64,000 bases of DNA from NCBI GenBank assembly GCA_964023205.1, contig OZ026847.1, positions 4,400,819 to 4,464,818 on the forward strand, given 5' to 3'. This DNA comes from Lutraria lutraria. Its lineage: Eukaryota; Mollusca; Bivalvia; Venerida; Mactridae. The translations under genes were made by a program, and so were the position numbers. The notes under the pieces are model-generated. The model was not told the origin of the DNA. It made no database searches and worked only from the letters and a program-made list of their open reading frames with translations. Positions 45,995 to 57,205 of this stretch are shown here, in pieces (the stretch's first letter is position 1; every line of letters begins with the position of its first letter).

Positions 45995-48900
45995 TCAATC
46001 TTTCTCTTCTAAATATAGCACAGTTCTATCCCTAAGTTCAGATTTCTCGATGCTCATAGATAAATCTGTAAATATTGTCCGTGGAGCATTACAAACTATC
46101 TGGTAATCTTCATAACTCACAAGATTATCATTTTCGGCAAAGTGCATCACTGTTGCTAGTTTATCATGTGGGTTGAAATGTCTCTGTATCCTTTTCCCAT
46201 CAGGGAGTTTAATAGCAAGAAGAACCCTTTCTTCACTTTCGTTCGGTTCATCTGGGAGTTCATGCAAGAAGTCCAAAGGTTTAAAAGCAGGTGACTGATT
46301 TGAATCAGAAAAATTTCCTACCACATTAAGACCATTGTTCTCTTCAACACCATCACCACTTACGTGTTTTTCAAAATTAGAAACACTCGATTTTAAAATC
46401 TCATCGGTCATCATGTTTGGTATATTAGTCAGATCATTGACACCTGGAATACCCTGTCCAGTGAAATTATCAAAGTTTTCACCACTAGCACCTTGTATAT
46501 CTTCCACTCTGAATGAGTCAGCATTCTCATCCGCAGGGTGAAACTGAGCGGATTCCTCCAGTATCATTCTCTTGGTTTCTACAGTAACATTATCAACTTG
46601 TCTCTGATGTGAGTCATTAGTTGCTTCATGTGCAGATCGAGGATGTCCTTCAGACCTTTCTGGTGGAGTCCTAGGAGTAGAAATCCCTATTGCTGGTAAA
46701 GGCTTGTAAGGTGACAGAGATGAGGACGGCCTACCATAGGGGTCACCTGAAAAAATCAAATGGATGTTAAGTTACGAGAATCAGGTATGCAATGTTCATT
46801 GACAAAATCTTTTATTTTCAGAAAATATATATATTTTTTTTCCTAATCCTTGATGAAGACTAATGTTAGTCGAAACTAATTGGAAATAATAAATAGAGAA
46901 AAAACACCCGTCGTCTTTGTAGTATGTTCCACTACACTCCTTTATTGTTGTAATTACTTCCTAAGATAAAGTACCGGTATAAAAATATACAGTCAAACCA
47001 GTGTTAGCAGCCACCTCTGAATAAAGTCCATTCTGTGAATAAAGGTCAATTGTTAAAAACTATCATTGATTATTTAGAACAAAATGACCTCTGAACAAAG
47101 TCCACCAGTCAATAAAGGTCACATATTGTTATATCCAAAGGTGGCCTTTGTTCACAGGTTGACTATATTGTAGCATGATAACATACAAAAAAGAACTCTA
47201 GCAACAAGGGAACATAGTAAAATACTGATAACAATTACCTGAATTTAATATTGAACTTGTGTCACACTGTTGCGGAGGAGAAGTTTCTTGTTCTTGGTAT
47301 CTGTGCTGTTGTCTTACTCGAGCACTTTTCTTTCGTCCTGTTCTAGGACGTGATGACTTAGGCCTTGGTGCAGGAGGTGGCCTGGTGTCTGGTGAGTATC
47401 CTCCGTAACCTTCTTGTGCAGGGCTGTAATTATTGTAAGGACTATCCCTAATTTGAGGGCTGTCTCTATACTGCGGGCTGTCACGATAAGGGCTATTCTG
47501 ATAAGGACTTTCAGAAAATCGCTGCTGATACATTTCACCTTCATGCTGATACGGATCTTCAGACATATAGGGTCCAGCGTTATGATGATGCAAATCTGTA
47601 TCTTGTATCTGATTTTCATCTCGATGTAGTGGGCTCACATTGATATATTCACGAGATGATGGCCTTCCGTGTAGTTTAGGTGAAGGCCTGCTTTGTTGAA
47701 GCTCATACTGAGGGCTCTGTCTATATCCCTGAGGACTTTCCCTATAAGTACCTTGAGGACTTTGACTATACATCTGTGGACTTTTCCTTTGTTTCCTTTG
47801 ACTTTTGCCCACAACGTCCTGTGGGTTAGATGGACTTACAATGAGTCTATCAACTTGCTCAGGCTGGTGAGAGTTTGGGGCATACAAGGCTTTCTGAGAG
47901 GCAAAGTAGTTTTCATCTTGGTAAAGAATTTCAGGGGAACTACAGGGGGAGTTCAGAATTTGTTTCTCGTTATCAGATGACTGATGGCGTGAGAACTCAT
48001 CATGAGAATACCTGAAAAATTTTGAAAATGTGCTAGATAAGATGTTCAGAAAGTCAATGTTATTTTTTTAGTGTTAACAAGTCATTTTCTCAATAATACT
48101 CATGATAGAATTTTTAGAAAGTTGAAGGCCGTGACTAAATAAATACGAACTTAAAAATTATTTATACAATATTTATAGTGTATAACTTAATTTACTCAGG
48201 GATGCTATATTACATGTATAGCATCCCTGCTTCACTGTAACATTCACTAGGAATGTTATGACACTATTTACAACAGCACTGCACAATTAAACTACTAATT
48301 CAACCTCTCTAGAGCAACAACCTCTCAACAACAACATAATTTTGCAACTCCCAAAGGGTCTGTTGATGCGGAGAAGTTGCACTGTATTTCAATAAAATGA
48401 TAAAACAGTTAAATTTCAACTGACGTGCAAAATAGAAGCTTGATAACACCCAACTGAATGAAATCAGGGCTTTTTTCACTGGTATGGGAAGGGGCCTTTT
48501 ATTTAATTTAATTTGGGGAAAAATAACGAATAATTTTTGCAAAAGGGGGAGAAAAAACTTGATGTAAATTGAATATTTGGGGAAAACTGCATAATTTTAA
48601 ATAATTTTTATTAACGGCCCCTGCTATAGAAGGGAAAAAAGCCCAGAACATAAGTAATGTAAGTTATGTAGTAAAACAACCTGTATGACTGATCAGGAGA
48701 GAATCCAACTCTTGACATTGGACGACCGTAGGATTCTGTTTCCTCATCATTGGGAATTCTATCCTGACCACTACGTCTAGATTCAGGTCGAGGAGGAATA
48801 TCAGCTCTTCTTCTTCTTCCACGACCAGTTTTAGGTCGCTCAGGAGGTCGTTCAGGCTGATTAACAGTGTACATTTCTGAAATTTAATACAGTGTAATAG

Positions 48901-49470
48901 GAGGAGGAAAATAATGTACTCGATGCGGGGCTCGAACCTGCGACCTCCTGCTTGCAAGTCAGATGCTCTGCCAACTGAGCTAATCGGGCTTGTAAATATC
49001 CAAGCCAATTTATAATACAATATACCACACCGGTACAACAGTCTGTGAATTTTGGATGTCTGAATCATCAAAAGAGAATAGCTAGTTTTCCTTTGTATAC
49101 ATCTATACATAATTACCTCAAAAGTTACTTGTCTGAATAAAAAATTACTTGTCCCGGACAAGTGGACAAACTCAATCTTATGGCAGTTTAATAACCACGA
49201 TGTTACTACATACATCATTGTATGATACCAAATTATGCATATATTATAGAGCATTATAGAGGGTGCCCGTACAGGTCAATGCCAGCACCTAAAAATAAAT
49301 AACTTCAAGTTCTTGTCTTCAGATTGTACTATTATGAAATAAAACAAACCATCAGATGGGGTATAATCTACACTTCCGTAGGATGAAACATCGCCAGCAT
49401 ATTGAACGCTTGATGGGCCTGTAGAATTATATCTTCCATGACGACTAACGGGTCGACAAGAATCGGCCAT
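45995..49470 (-). CDS. UBXN10: UBX domain-containing protein 10-like (UBXN10)
   Basis: Four exons in transcript order: 49470-49350, 48876-48681, 48011-47239, 46746-45995, all with GT-AG ends and matching phases; 613 residues. The UBX domain occupies the last 78 residues (about 536-613): ERVLLAIKLPDGKRIQRHF ... NAPRTIFTDL ... LYLEEKD. The NAPRTIF loop corresponds to the FPR-type loop by which UBX domains bind the p97/VCP ATPase. Human UBXN10 has the same LLAV-SP-G-RF-RHF pattern and an N-terminal RPKS motif; here RPKSSRPRTGRKK lies near residues 322-334. UBXN10 links p97 to intraflagellar transport and cilium formation, an inference for this gene. It is about twice the human length; the extra sequence is low complexity, with DSPQ/DSPY repeats in exon 3. 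Start: first ATG of the frame, beginning MADSCRPVSRHGRYN. Confidence 0.88.
46988..47166. mobile_element. 'gtcaaacctgtg' element, copy 5
   Basis: acagtcaaaccagtgttagc to ggcctttgttcacaggttga, in UBXN10 intron 3. Confidence 0.65.
47239..48011 (-). other. UBXN10: UBXN10 exon 3, Ser-Pro-rich repeat region
   Basis: Encodes about 257 residues with many SP dipeptides, including KSPQMYSQSPQGTYRESPQG and then NSPYRDSPQYRDSPQIRDSP. This could be a multi-site target of proline-directed kinases or simply a disordered linker. The Pro-rich RPPPAPRPKSSRPRT follows. Open frames on the opposite strand and in the other minus-strand frame here are shadows. Confidence 0.8.
48299..48386. mobile_element. 'gagcaacaacctct' TIR element, copy 5
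   Basis: ttcaacctctctagagcaac to gagaagttgcactgta, in UBXN10 intron 2. Short and diverged. Confidence 0.6.
48465..48645. mobile_element. 'cagggc..tttttt' foldback element
   Basis: tcagggcttttttcactggt at one end and agaagggaaaaaagcccaga at the other form inverted ends; aaggggccttttatttaatt lies inside. Located in UBXN10 intron 2. Confidence 0.6.
48919..48989 (-). tRNA. tRNA-Ala(TGC)-like sequence, probably pseudogene or SINE head
   Basis: On the minus strand it reads gcccgat-ta-gctc-agttggca-gagc, anticodon loop cttgcaa (TGC), and T-arm gcaggttcgagccccgc. A and B boxes are good. The acceptor stem has one mismatch and one G-T pair, the T stem one mismatch and the anticodon stem one, so a functional gene is doubtful. 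It lies in UBXN10 intron 1, about 40 bp upstream (in transcript order) of the exon 2 acceptor. Confidence 0.45.
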
Positions 49471-50407
49471 TTTGTAAACAAAAGAAGTGAATAGTTTATC
49501 AACTAGAATTTCAATTAAAAACGAACTAATTATTAATTACTATCTGACAAAAATTTTTTTTAATATAAGACGTATGCTGTAAAGCAACATTACATTAACG
49601 CATGGTGTATTTTAACAACCTTATTTTGTGCGGAGCAGTAACATGTCAGCCTCCAGGAAAGAACGACTATTTTGTTTTTGATTATCAAAAGGAAAATGAT
49701 TGGAGACATTGTTGAAGGGCGAGAGAAGTCTAAAATTGTCATTGTAGAAGGTATATTTAGATTGTTTGTCCCTTGAACAAAAAAAAAACATTTGGTGCAC
49801 TTTTGTGACTGATTTCTAACATTGAACCGAAGAAATGTCCTAGTAATCGGATAGTACTCTACACCATATGCATGTAACGGGAGGAAGGAAATATTCATTT
49901 ATTTATACAAATACTATGTATACAGGTGGTACCAAATAACGGTGTTGCTAAACTTAGAACGGAAATAGAACAAAGAAAAAAAATCACTGACGTGAACCAA
50001 CTATTTTCTTTTATTAGTACACATCTCTTTTACAAATGCCAACAGTCAAATGTTTAAAATCTGTACTAATCTAGTGCCCACAATCAATAAATATAATGCA
50101 GTCGGCCGCCATGTTTCTTTCCTTGAATGATCTTAATAACAATGCACAAGTAGAAACCTCTGAAGGTCACATGGCGTCATAATGTAGGAGTGATATTATT
50201 ATGCTGGGTTAAACTCCAAACAATAATTTCAACACAGAACTATTTTATAGCGGAAGTGACATAAAAACGAGCACCTGCATTCAAAACTGCAGACGGCAGT
50301 GAAAGACATCTCGTTTTTCAAAGAAAAGCTACGTTTTTTTATTGAATCATTCATATTTCGTGTATTTTTTAATACAAAACAAATTTTAATGCATACTTAT
50401 CCTCAAA
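49471..50407. promoter_or_regulatory. Shared divergent promoter region between UBXN10 and ELP5
   Basis: The two start codons are 937 bp apart on opposite strands, so both genes probably use this interval for 5' UTRs and promoters. A gccgccatgttt site at 50106-50117 (reverse complement aaacatggcggc) matches the YY1 core. No TATA box at a convincing position. No convincing ciliary X-box was found by eye. Confidence 0.55.
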
Positions 50408-53400
50408 ATGACGTTTTACTTTGTTGACAATGGTAAGTTATGCATGATGAGTGTAAATTACGGATATTATAAGATGCACCGTTATTTGGATAACACCGGT
50501 AAACGGGGTACTGACTATATACCATATTTCTACATTTGAATACCCTACATTCAATCTAATTATTTATTGTGACAAGTTGACAACCACAATCTAGCCTGAA
50601 ATTAAAGAAAATTAAGTCTGAATATAGACTCTGATTAATATAATATATTATACTTTTTATAATTCTTTTACAGATACCGTTCTTCAAAGTGGAAGATGTT
50701 TGTTGATAAGCCTCCTACACAGTTTGTGTAAAAGGTAATTTGGACAGAATCATTGTTCTTATTAACATTACCCAGTTTATTGGTTTTTAATGATAAACTT
50801 AGTTAATATCATATCTATATTTTGCGCTTAATTACTTACCAGTATTAAGGATTACACACACTTGTTTATCACAAGAAACATGATATGAAAATAGGCTAAG
50901 CCTATGGAACGGGGAAGTCGAGTATATGGGAAAGGAACGACAACTCTAGGTAGAGATTGGTCGAGCACCTTGCGTAAACAAAAAGTGCCGTCATTCTACT
51001 TCCTGTCAAGCGTTTATGCGCACACTTTATGCAGACGCTTTTCACAAAGTTAACCAAAAGCGTTTGTATTTTTTAACTAAAGCTTCTTTTTTTAAAAACT
51101 TTGAATATTTTGCTTTCTGTTTCTTGTAAACAGATAGGAATACATAAATATAAGTGATTAATTATATTACGATGTAAAAAATATGCCAACACGAGAACGA
51201 GAACTTAGTTGTTACAAACAAAATGGCGTCCAAAATGGCGGCCTCCATGATTTGGAAATGAGAATTTCGGCGACAGGTAATACATTTGAAATTGTTGTAA
51301 TTCACATCGAATCTTTTCTAACGTGCGCATTGTCTATAGCCGGGCAAGGGCAAAGCCCGGGGCCCTTGTGGGCCCCGGTCTTTGACTTCCCCGTATGAAC
51401 TTAATTGTCAGCCTCTAAGCTTGAACTGATCAATTTGATATCAAAATGACACAATGCCTTAACTGCCTTCTCATTTAATTTTGTTCTTGTTTCAGAGTTG
51501 AAAAAGTACATTATATTTGTAATGACAGAGACCCAGAATATATCAGGAATTGCTTGCAGTCAGAATGTAGCTCTAGGTGAACAATTTACTTAATCACATT
51601 ATTTGAGATCTAAAATCTTGTTGATGAAATGTCAGTTACTTTGAGGTGTTCTAAAATCTACTAGTTAAACTGGATTGTGATTTTTACTCCTTTCTGAAAA
51701 TTTCTGCTTTGTAGACTCAATACTGTCTAATACTAAAGTGTTCATATAATTCATTAAAGACTTAAATGGATTATTTGAGTATTGAAAATATGAGCAAAAA
51801 GCATCAGTTTTGAAAATACTTAAACTGATGCTTTTTGCTTGTATTTTCTCACCTGAACTGCTTGTACAATCACATCCCTGGAGTGATTTTATTTAATATA
51901 AAATTATGTAGTTAAATTTCATTTATAGTGTTTAATAAGCGTGCATAATGACTGACTGATAAACATAAATTATGAATCCTGTTATAGAATGACCTATGTT
52001 TGATAGACTTCATTATCATTACTGCTTTTGTTTATCTAATACAATATATGTCTAATGGGTCCACTTTACTTTGAATAAAATTAAAATTTACTTTCTGTCC
52101 TTATATTCGCTGTATTATTTTTCAGGGTGATATTTCATGATGGTACTGTAGATATTCTTGGATGGGGGAAATCACAAAGTTTAAATGTAGACAGTGATCT
52201 TGTGAAGTATCTAAATGTCTATAAAGGACATCATGCTAGTACAAGTGTTGCTATAGTGATTGATAGTCTTAGTCCAATGATGTTACATCGTTCTGCCCCT
52301 TATACTTGTCAAACTGTAACAAAACTGGCTGCTGCCAAAATCCAAGGTTAGTGATGAATATATTAAGTATGAAAACAAAACATTTACTAAAATTTTGTAA
52401 GCGTTTTATGAGTTTGGCTTCAAGCATATATCACAGCTGTTGTGTAACAGATTTCAGGAATATAATTAACTATTCTTTTAAGTTGTATCCTGTATCACCA
52501 TTCAGCCATTGTATTCCTTGGAAGATCAAGACACTAGTACTTTTGAATACACTACTCCAATCATTAGGCTGAAAATAAAAATAAGTTTGTTTGGAGTGCA
52601 CTGACCCAGAATTTTAGCACTGGGTAGGTACGTAGGGATTTTATTTTTTTACTATGTAACAATAGTAAAAAAAATGCCCCCCCCCCCTCGCCCCCCAAAA
52701 CAACAACATTTGATTTTATTTATTTGCTAGGATTTTCGTGAGTAGGTACATGTAGGAGCACTCCAAACAAACTTATTTTTATTTTCAGCCTTATGTATTT
52801 CCCTACCGTATATCTGTAAAGAATTTTGATGTTGTGTCATTCCTTTATAAACACTTCTTTTATTCTTGCTCTTTAATTTCAGCTGCCGAGGTTGAACAGG
52901 TTGTCTGTTTACTACACAAAGATCTCCATGACAACCATAGTCTGGGTTTGATACATCACATAGCAACCACTGTTGTCATAGCAACACCACCACAGTTAGA
53001 ACATTTTCATTTGGCTACACATACACTACACAAACGACTTTCTGGGAAAGTAGTTAAACTGGTAAGTCTGGGTATATAACATATTTTATAAATGTTCACG
53101 CATCAGCTCAATCATACATATTTATTATTCAGCAGGATTACTTGAAACTTTTATCATAATCAAATATCTGACCTGTTTTCTGAAAATAAGATGATCCATC
53201 AATACAGGGGCATATTGTTTTTGGTCTCTCTGTTTGTCTGTGTGTACCAAACTTTAACCTTGCCTATAAAATCAAAACGCTTGCACTTGCATTCATCAAA
53301 CTTCATATGTAGGTTCCTCATGACAACCTCTACAGGATCTGTGCATTTTCAGGTCAGTAGGTCAAAGGTCAAGGTCACGGGGTCATTGTGTTTAAAAAAA

Positions 53401-55575
53401 TTCCTACATTTATTTTAGGATACTACTCCTACATTTCTCCTGGGATTTTGACGAAACTTTCACAGACTTGTTGTTACCAAGAACACCCACACATATATTC
53501 CGGGTTTTGAGATTCGATCATTTTTCACAGAATTATGGCACTTTGTTTATTTCATGTGATTGTAACAGCAAAATACTCTTGTTTCATTCTTTTCTCTAGG
53601 GATTTTGATAAAACTTTCATGGACCTATTGTTATCAAGATACCCAATGCATGTTGTAAAGGTTTTATGATTTGATAAATTTTGACGGAATTATGGCCCTT
53701 TGTTTATTTTGTGCATATGTAATATATACAGAAATACTCTTTTGTTTGCAAATTCTTCTGTATTTCTCTATGGATTTTTACCAAACTTTGATAGAACTAT
53801 TGTCACCAAGTTCCACAGCACATATTGTCAGGGTTTTGTGATTTGATCATTTTTAGCAGATTTACGGCCATTTGTTTGCCTGTACCAAACTTTAACCTTG
53901 CCTTTTAAATCAAAAGGCTGCCACCTACAATAATCAATCTTGGTTCATCATGACAATCTCTACAGGACCTGTGCATTTTCAAGTTAAAGGGCACCCGGAG
54001 GGGGCATGGTGTTTATAAAACACATCTTGTTCTCATTGAAAATGCTATAAAGAACTATTCTAGCTAAGAATCTGTGTTACATCTTATGTATAAATGTAGA
54101 CAGATTCATGATTTTTTTGTTGTGTGATTATTTGTATCTGAATTGTTCCACATTTTATGCTCTCTATGCAGGAAGAACATTTTAACATCAATGACCAGTA
54201 TGGTGTACAAGATGTGACAGAAGTCAAGTCAGTGGAAACTTCTAAAGTTGTCCCAGAAGCATCTCAGGTATGTTCAAGTTCAGCTTACTGTAGTGTATAC
54301 AGATGATGAATGTGTCATTTTTATATTAAAGACAAAATATTTACTCCGTAAGTAAATAATGGTAAAAATGGACTTAATTAAATTTTATCTTTCATCTCTT
54401 GGGAGATTGCTTAACATGTACTTTTATTTACTTATTTAGTAAACAATAGCTTCTATTATATTAGAGTTTTTGTGTGGATACCTTTAACTATGTTAAGTTA
54501 ATATAAAGTTAATGAATAAAATTAAATTACACTGAAATGGATTATTATGGAGTCTTTTACTTGTCCAATTCGCTGTTTTTATGTAATCATTTCTTGTATG
54601 TAATTAACTTAGTTATTCTACTGTCAGAAATGTACAACAGCACAAAATTCTGTCAATTTGATGGATAATTAATTTCAGAAATGCCAAATATATTCAACAA
54701 AGCTTTGCGTGGAAGATTCATATTTATTTGATTACTTACTATGCAATACTTTGCCTTTTGCTGGCAATATTGATATGCTCAGGATGTCAAACGTTGAGGG
54801 TAAAAAATTATCCTTATCCAGTAATCTAAAGAGTCAATTTCCTATATAGTACATGTAGTAAATTTTGCCCTTTGGCACAAATTCCCATAAGTCAGAAGCT
54901 CCGTTGTCCTAGTTTCAAAAGTCAAAATACCATTTTAGGGGTCATAGAGAGTCCTAATAGGCTGATATTATTACTTGAAGTTTGTTCATTTGTGGTAAAT
55001 GATTTGTATGACAATTCTTTTATTTCAGCCTGACCCTACTGCAAATTTAACCTTTAATCTGACCTTGACAGATAAAGAAAAGGAAGCTCGAAGTCAAGTT
55101 AAGTTACCGTACACTTATGATCAAAGCAGGTAAGTCATTTGAAATAAAAAATAAATGCATCTCCTTAAGATGAATTATGTTTGATTTTTACTTTGATTTT
55201 TTCTGACTTTCGTCCAAATGTTTTTGTCTCAGTAAAAGAACTGTGTATTACATGCCTGGGATGTTAAAATTGTATTCCATCAAATAGCATTCAACAAAAC
55301 TAGTCTGTTCTTATTTCTTGATTGATGAAGGCTCCAGTTGTTGGCTGTTTGGAATTTGATGTTATTACTTCTAATGTCTTGAATTCTTGTCTTTTCACAT
55401 TAAATTTGACTACACTAAGTTATAAGCTAAATGATCATTGTGATATTGGTTATTTTTTTATTGCAGACAAGATGAAACATTAACAAAGTCTGTTGGAGAA
55501 GGGAAAATATTCTATCAACCCGATGAAGCTGATGATTTTGATGAAGAAGATCCAGATGATGACCTTGACATTTGA
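50408..55575 (+). CDS. ELP5: Elongator complex protein 5 (ELP5)
   Basis: Eight exons: 50408-50432, 50674-50734, 51496-51576, 52126-52346, 52883-53061, 54172-54267, 55029-55129, 55467-55575. Phases agree throughout; 290 residues (about 300 in human). ELP5 belongs to the Elp4-5-6 hexamer, a RecA-fold ring that binds tRNA and helps Elongator modify wobble uridines. Seen: a short first exon MTFYFVDN, RecA-like core segments (GRCLLISLLHSLCKRVEKVHY; ASTSVAIVIDSLSPMMLH), a PTANLTFNLTLTDKEKEAR stretch and an acidic tail DDFDEEDPDDDLDI that is characteristic of the family. No Walker A motif is seen, as expected for this subunit. The stop codon lies inside the first unit of a 3' minisatellite. Confidence 0.95.
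51222..51300 (+). promoter_or_regulatory. Paired YY1-like motifs in ELP5 intron 2
   Basis: aaaatggcgtcc and aaaatggcggcc, 10 bp apart, followed by a possible donor (gacag then gtaata). This could be an internal promoter or alternative first exon. The short frame MASKMAASMIWK is not a credible protein. Confidence 0.3.
51340..51400. other. GC-rich hairpins in ELP5 intron 2
   Basis: gccgggc-aagggcaaa-gcccgg and gggccc-ttgtg-ggcccc; unusual base composition for this AT-rich window. Confidence 0.5.
51783..51848. ncRNA. Candidate hairpin RNA in ELP5 intron 3
   Basis: gaaaatatgagcaaaaagca-tcagttt pairs fully with aaactgatgctttttgctt-gtattttc (27 bp, two G-U pairs) around a 10-nt loop tgaaaatact. 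Dimensions fit a pre-miRNA or a small MITE; expression is unknown. Confidence 0.35.
52568..52795. mobile_element. 'ataagtttgtttggagtgca' element in ELP5 intron 4
   Basis: ctgaaaataaaaataagttt and aaacttatttttattttcag form perfect inverted ends; interior has a C-run at 52677-52687. Confidence 0.75.
53205..54030. mobile_element. Dispersed repeat in ELP5 intron 5
   Basis: caaactttaaccttgcctat occurs at each end, with internal units of about 180 bp (gggattttgataaaactttc, agaattatggcactttgttt). A reverse relative is at 38700. Confidence 0.65.
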
Positions 55576-55845
55576 TCTTAATGAAACCAAGATAATGGTT
55601 TGACCTTGACCTTGACATTTGATTATAATGAAACCAGATGATGTCCTTGGCATTTGATCATAATGTAACCTGACATGATGTCCTTGACATTTGATTATAA
55701 TGGAACCTGATGATGTCCTTGACATTTGATTATAATGGAACCAGATAATGTCCTTGACATTTAATCATGTAATAAGATGATGACCTTGACATTTTATTGT
55801 AATGGAACCAGATAATGACCTTGACATTTGATTTTATCTGAAAAG
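55550..55845 (+). repeat. Minisatellite derived from the ELP5 C-terminal codons and stop
   Basis: About eight imperfect units of roughly 35 bp. The first is the coding end itself: CCA GAT GAT GAC CTT GAC ATT TGA followed by tcttaatgaaa. Later units keep gatgatgtccttgacattt followed by ga-ttataatggaac. All copies after the first lie in the 3' UTR. A looser duplication of about 120 bp ('gctttggct...caagtgtctgac...') continues to about 56105. Confidence 0.85.
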
Positions 55846-56136
55846 TAGCTTTGGCTATAGACTGTTGTTACAAGTGTCTGACTTCATACTTTGATTGAGA
55901 TATTACCTTGGTATTCTATCACATATGTTGAAAGTGACCTTGACATTAGATTGTACATTGTATCTGAAATTGCTTTGGCTCCAGAAAAGTGTCTTTGGCT
56001 TGAGACTATAGATTCAAGTGTCTGACATCATATTTTGTATGAGAAACGACCTTGGTATACTACATGTATTGTATGTTGAAAGTGACCTTGACAGTTGATT
56101 ATGAAACTTGATTGGAAGTTGCCATCATAAACTGAT

Positions 56137-56142
56137 AATAAA
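56137..56142 (+). terminator. Possible ELP5 poly(A) signal
   Basis: AATAAA about 560 bases after the stop codon, just beyond the repeat-derived 3' UTR. It is the most plausible of the AT-rich hexamers before the next gene. Confidence 0.4.
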
Positions 56143-56159
56143 TTATCTTAAACTATACA

Positions 56160-57205
56160 ATATGTTTTTATGTTGTCTAAAAGGAATCAACAGGTTAAGT
56201 TTGAAAGTTCTATCTTAGAATCCAATGAACTGCAGCACAAATATTTAGAACAGATTTAAAAGGTGATCAGAGAACACAGAATTATTTTGTAATGTATTCA
56301 TATCTCAGGTATACAGACTACATGTTTATTCTGATATGTGAACAAGACCAGCATTAATGATTTTACCGACGCAACAGAAGTGATGAAATTTTGTACAAAA
56401 AAACTAAGCAGTCATTACTCTTGATGGTTACAACAGAATGTTTATGCTTGGTTCCTTCATGATGGAAAATTTGATGTGGAAGTAATAAACCATTCACATT
56501 AGCATTGATTTTAACCGTTTTATTTATTTTCTTAAAAAACACACACACACAAAAGGACTGTAGAATTTATCTTCTATGACATGTTACAACAAAATGCAGC
56601 AGTTAGCTAGTCAACCTAGATGTTTGACTAAAGAAGGAAATTTGACTAAATTTATATAAATTTCCAGAATGCATAAGACAAGTTTTATTTAAAGTCTACT
56701 TGGAGTGGATATTTCATGATATATTCCAGTAAATTTATTACTGATTTATGCTTCTTATCAATTTTCCTTTATTCTTATCAGGGGGCTTAGGCCCCCTCGC
56801 CCAAATGATTTCGACTGTAATGGTAATCAAATTAGGCTAATTTTTATTTTACGAAGTAATCGCACATTTTACAAATAAAGCTTAAAAATAATCATCTTAA
56901 TTCCTTACAAAATATAATAAAAGTATCATTTATTAAATCAGAGACGTAAAATCAAGGATGTATGTAAGTCCGTGATATAATACAATAATAAAACAACAAA
57001 AATATGCATAAAAGCGTAAAACACGGGCAGGATCCGGGGGTACGGTTTTTAGTCAAAACCAAAGAACGACAACTCTGAATTGTAATAGCGCGAAGAAGCT
57101 GGGTTTGTTAATTTTATTAGATATTTCATACTACTACCTTTTTCACATTCGAAAAGGAAAGTTACGTGGCATTTGTGAAAGCCGAATGAATTATCTCCAG
57201 GCAGA
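56160..57205 (+). promoter_or_regulatory. ELP5-YEATS4 intergenic region with the YEATS4 promoter
   Basis: The 5' part is AT-rich with an ACACAC tract near 56540. GC content rises close to the gene (cgtaaaacacgggcaggatc, tagcgcgaagaagctggg), suggesting the promoter lies at about 57000-57200. Confidence 0.4.

Noticed and set aside
47314..47980. Frames opposite to or overlapping UBXN10 exon 3
   Set aside because: Shadows of a low-complexity Ser-Pro coding region.
55427..55725. Minus-strand frames with IIIKCQGH repeats
   Set aside because: Antisense of the ELP5-derived minisatellite.
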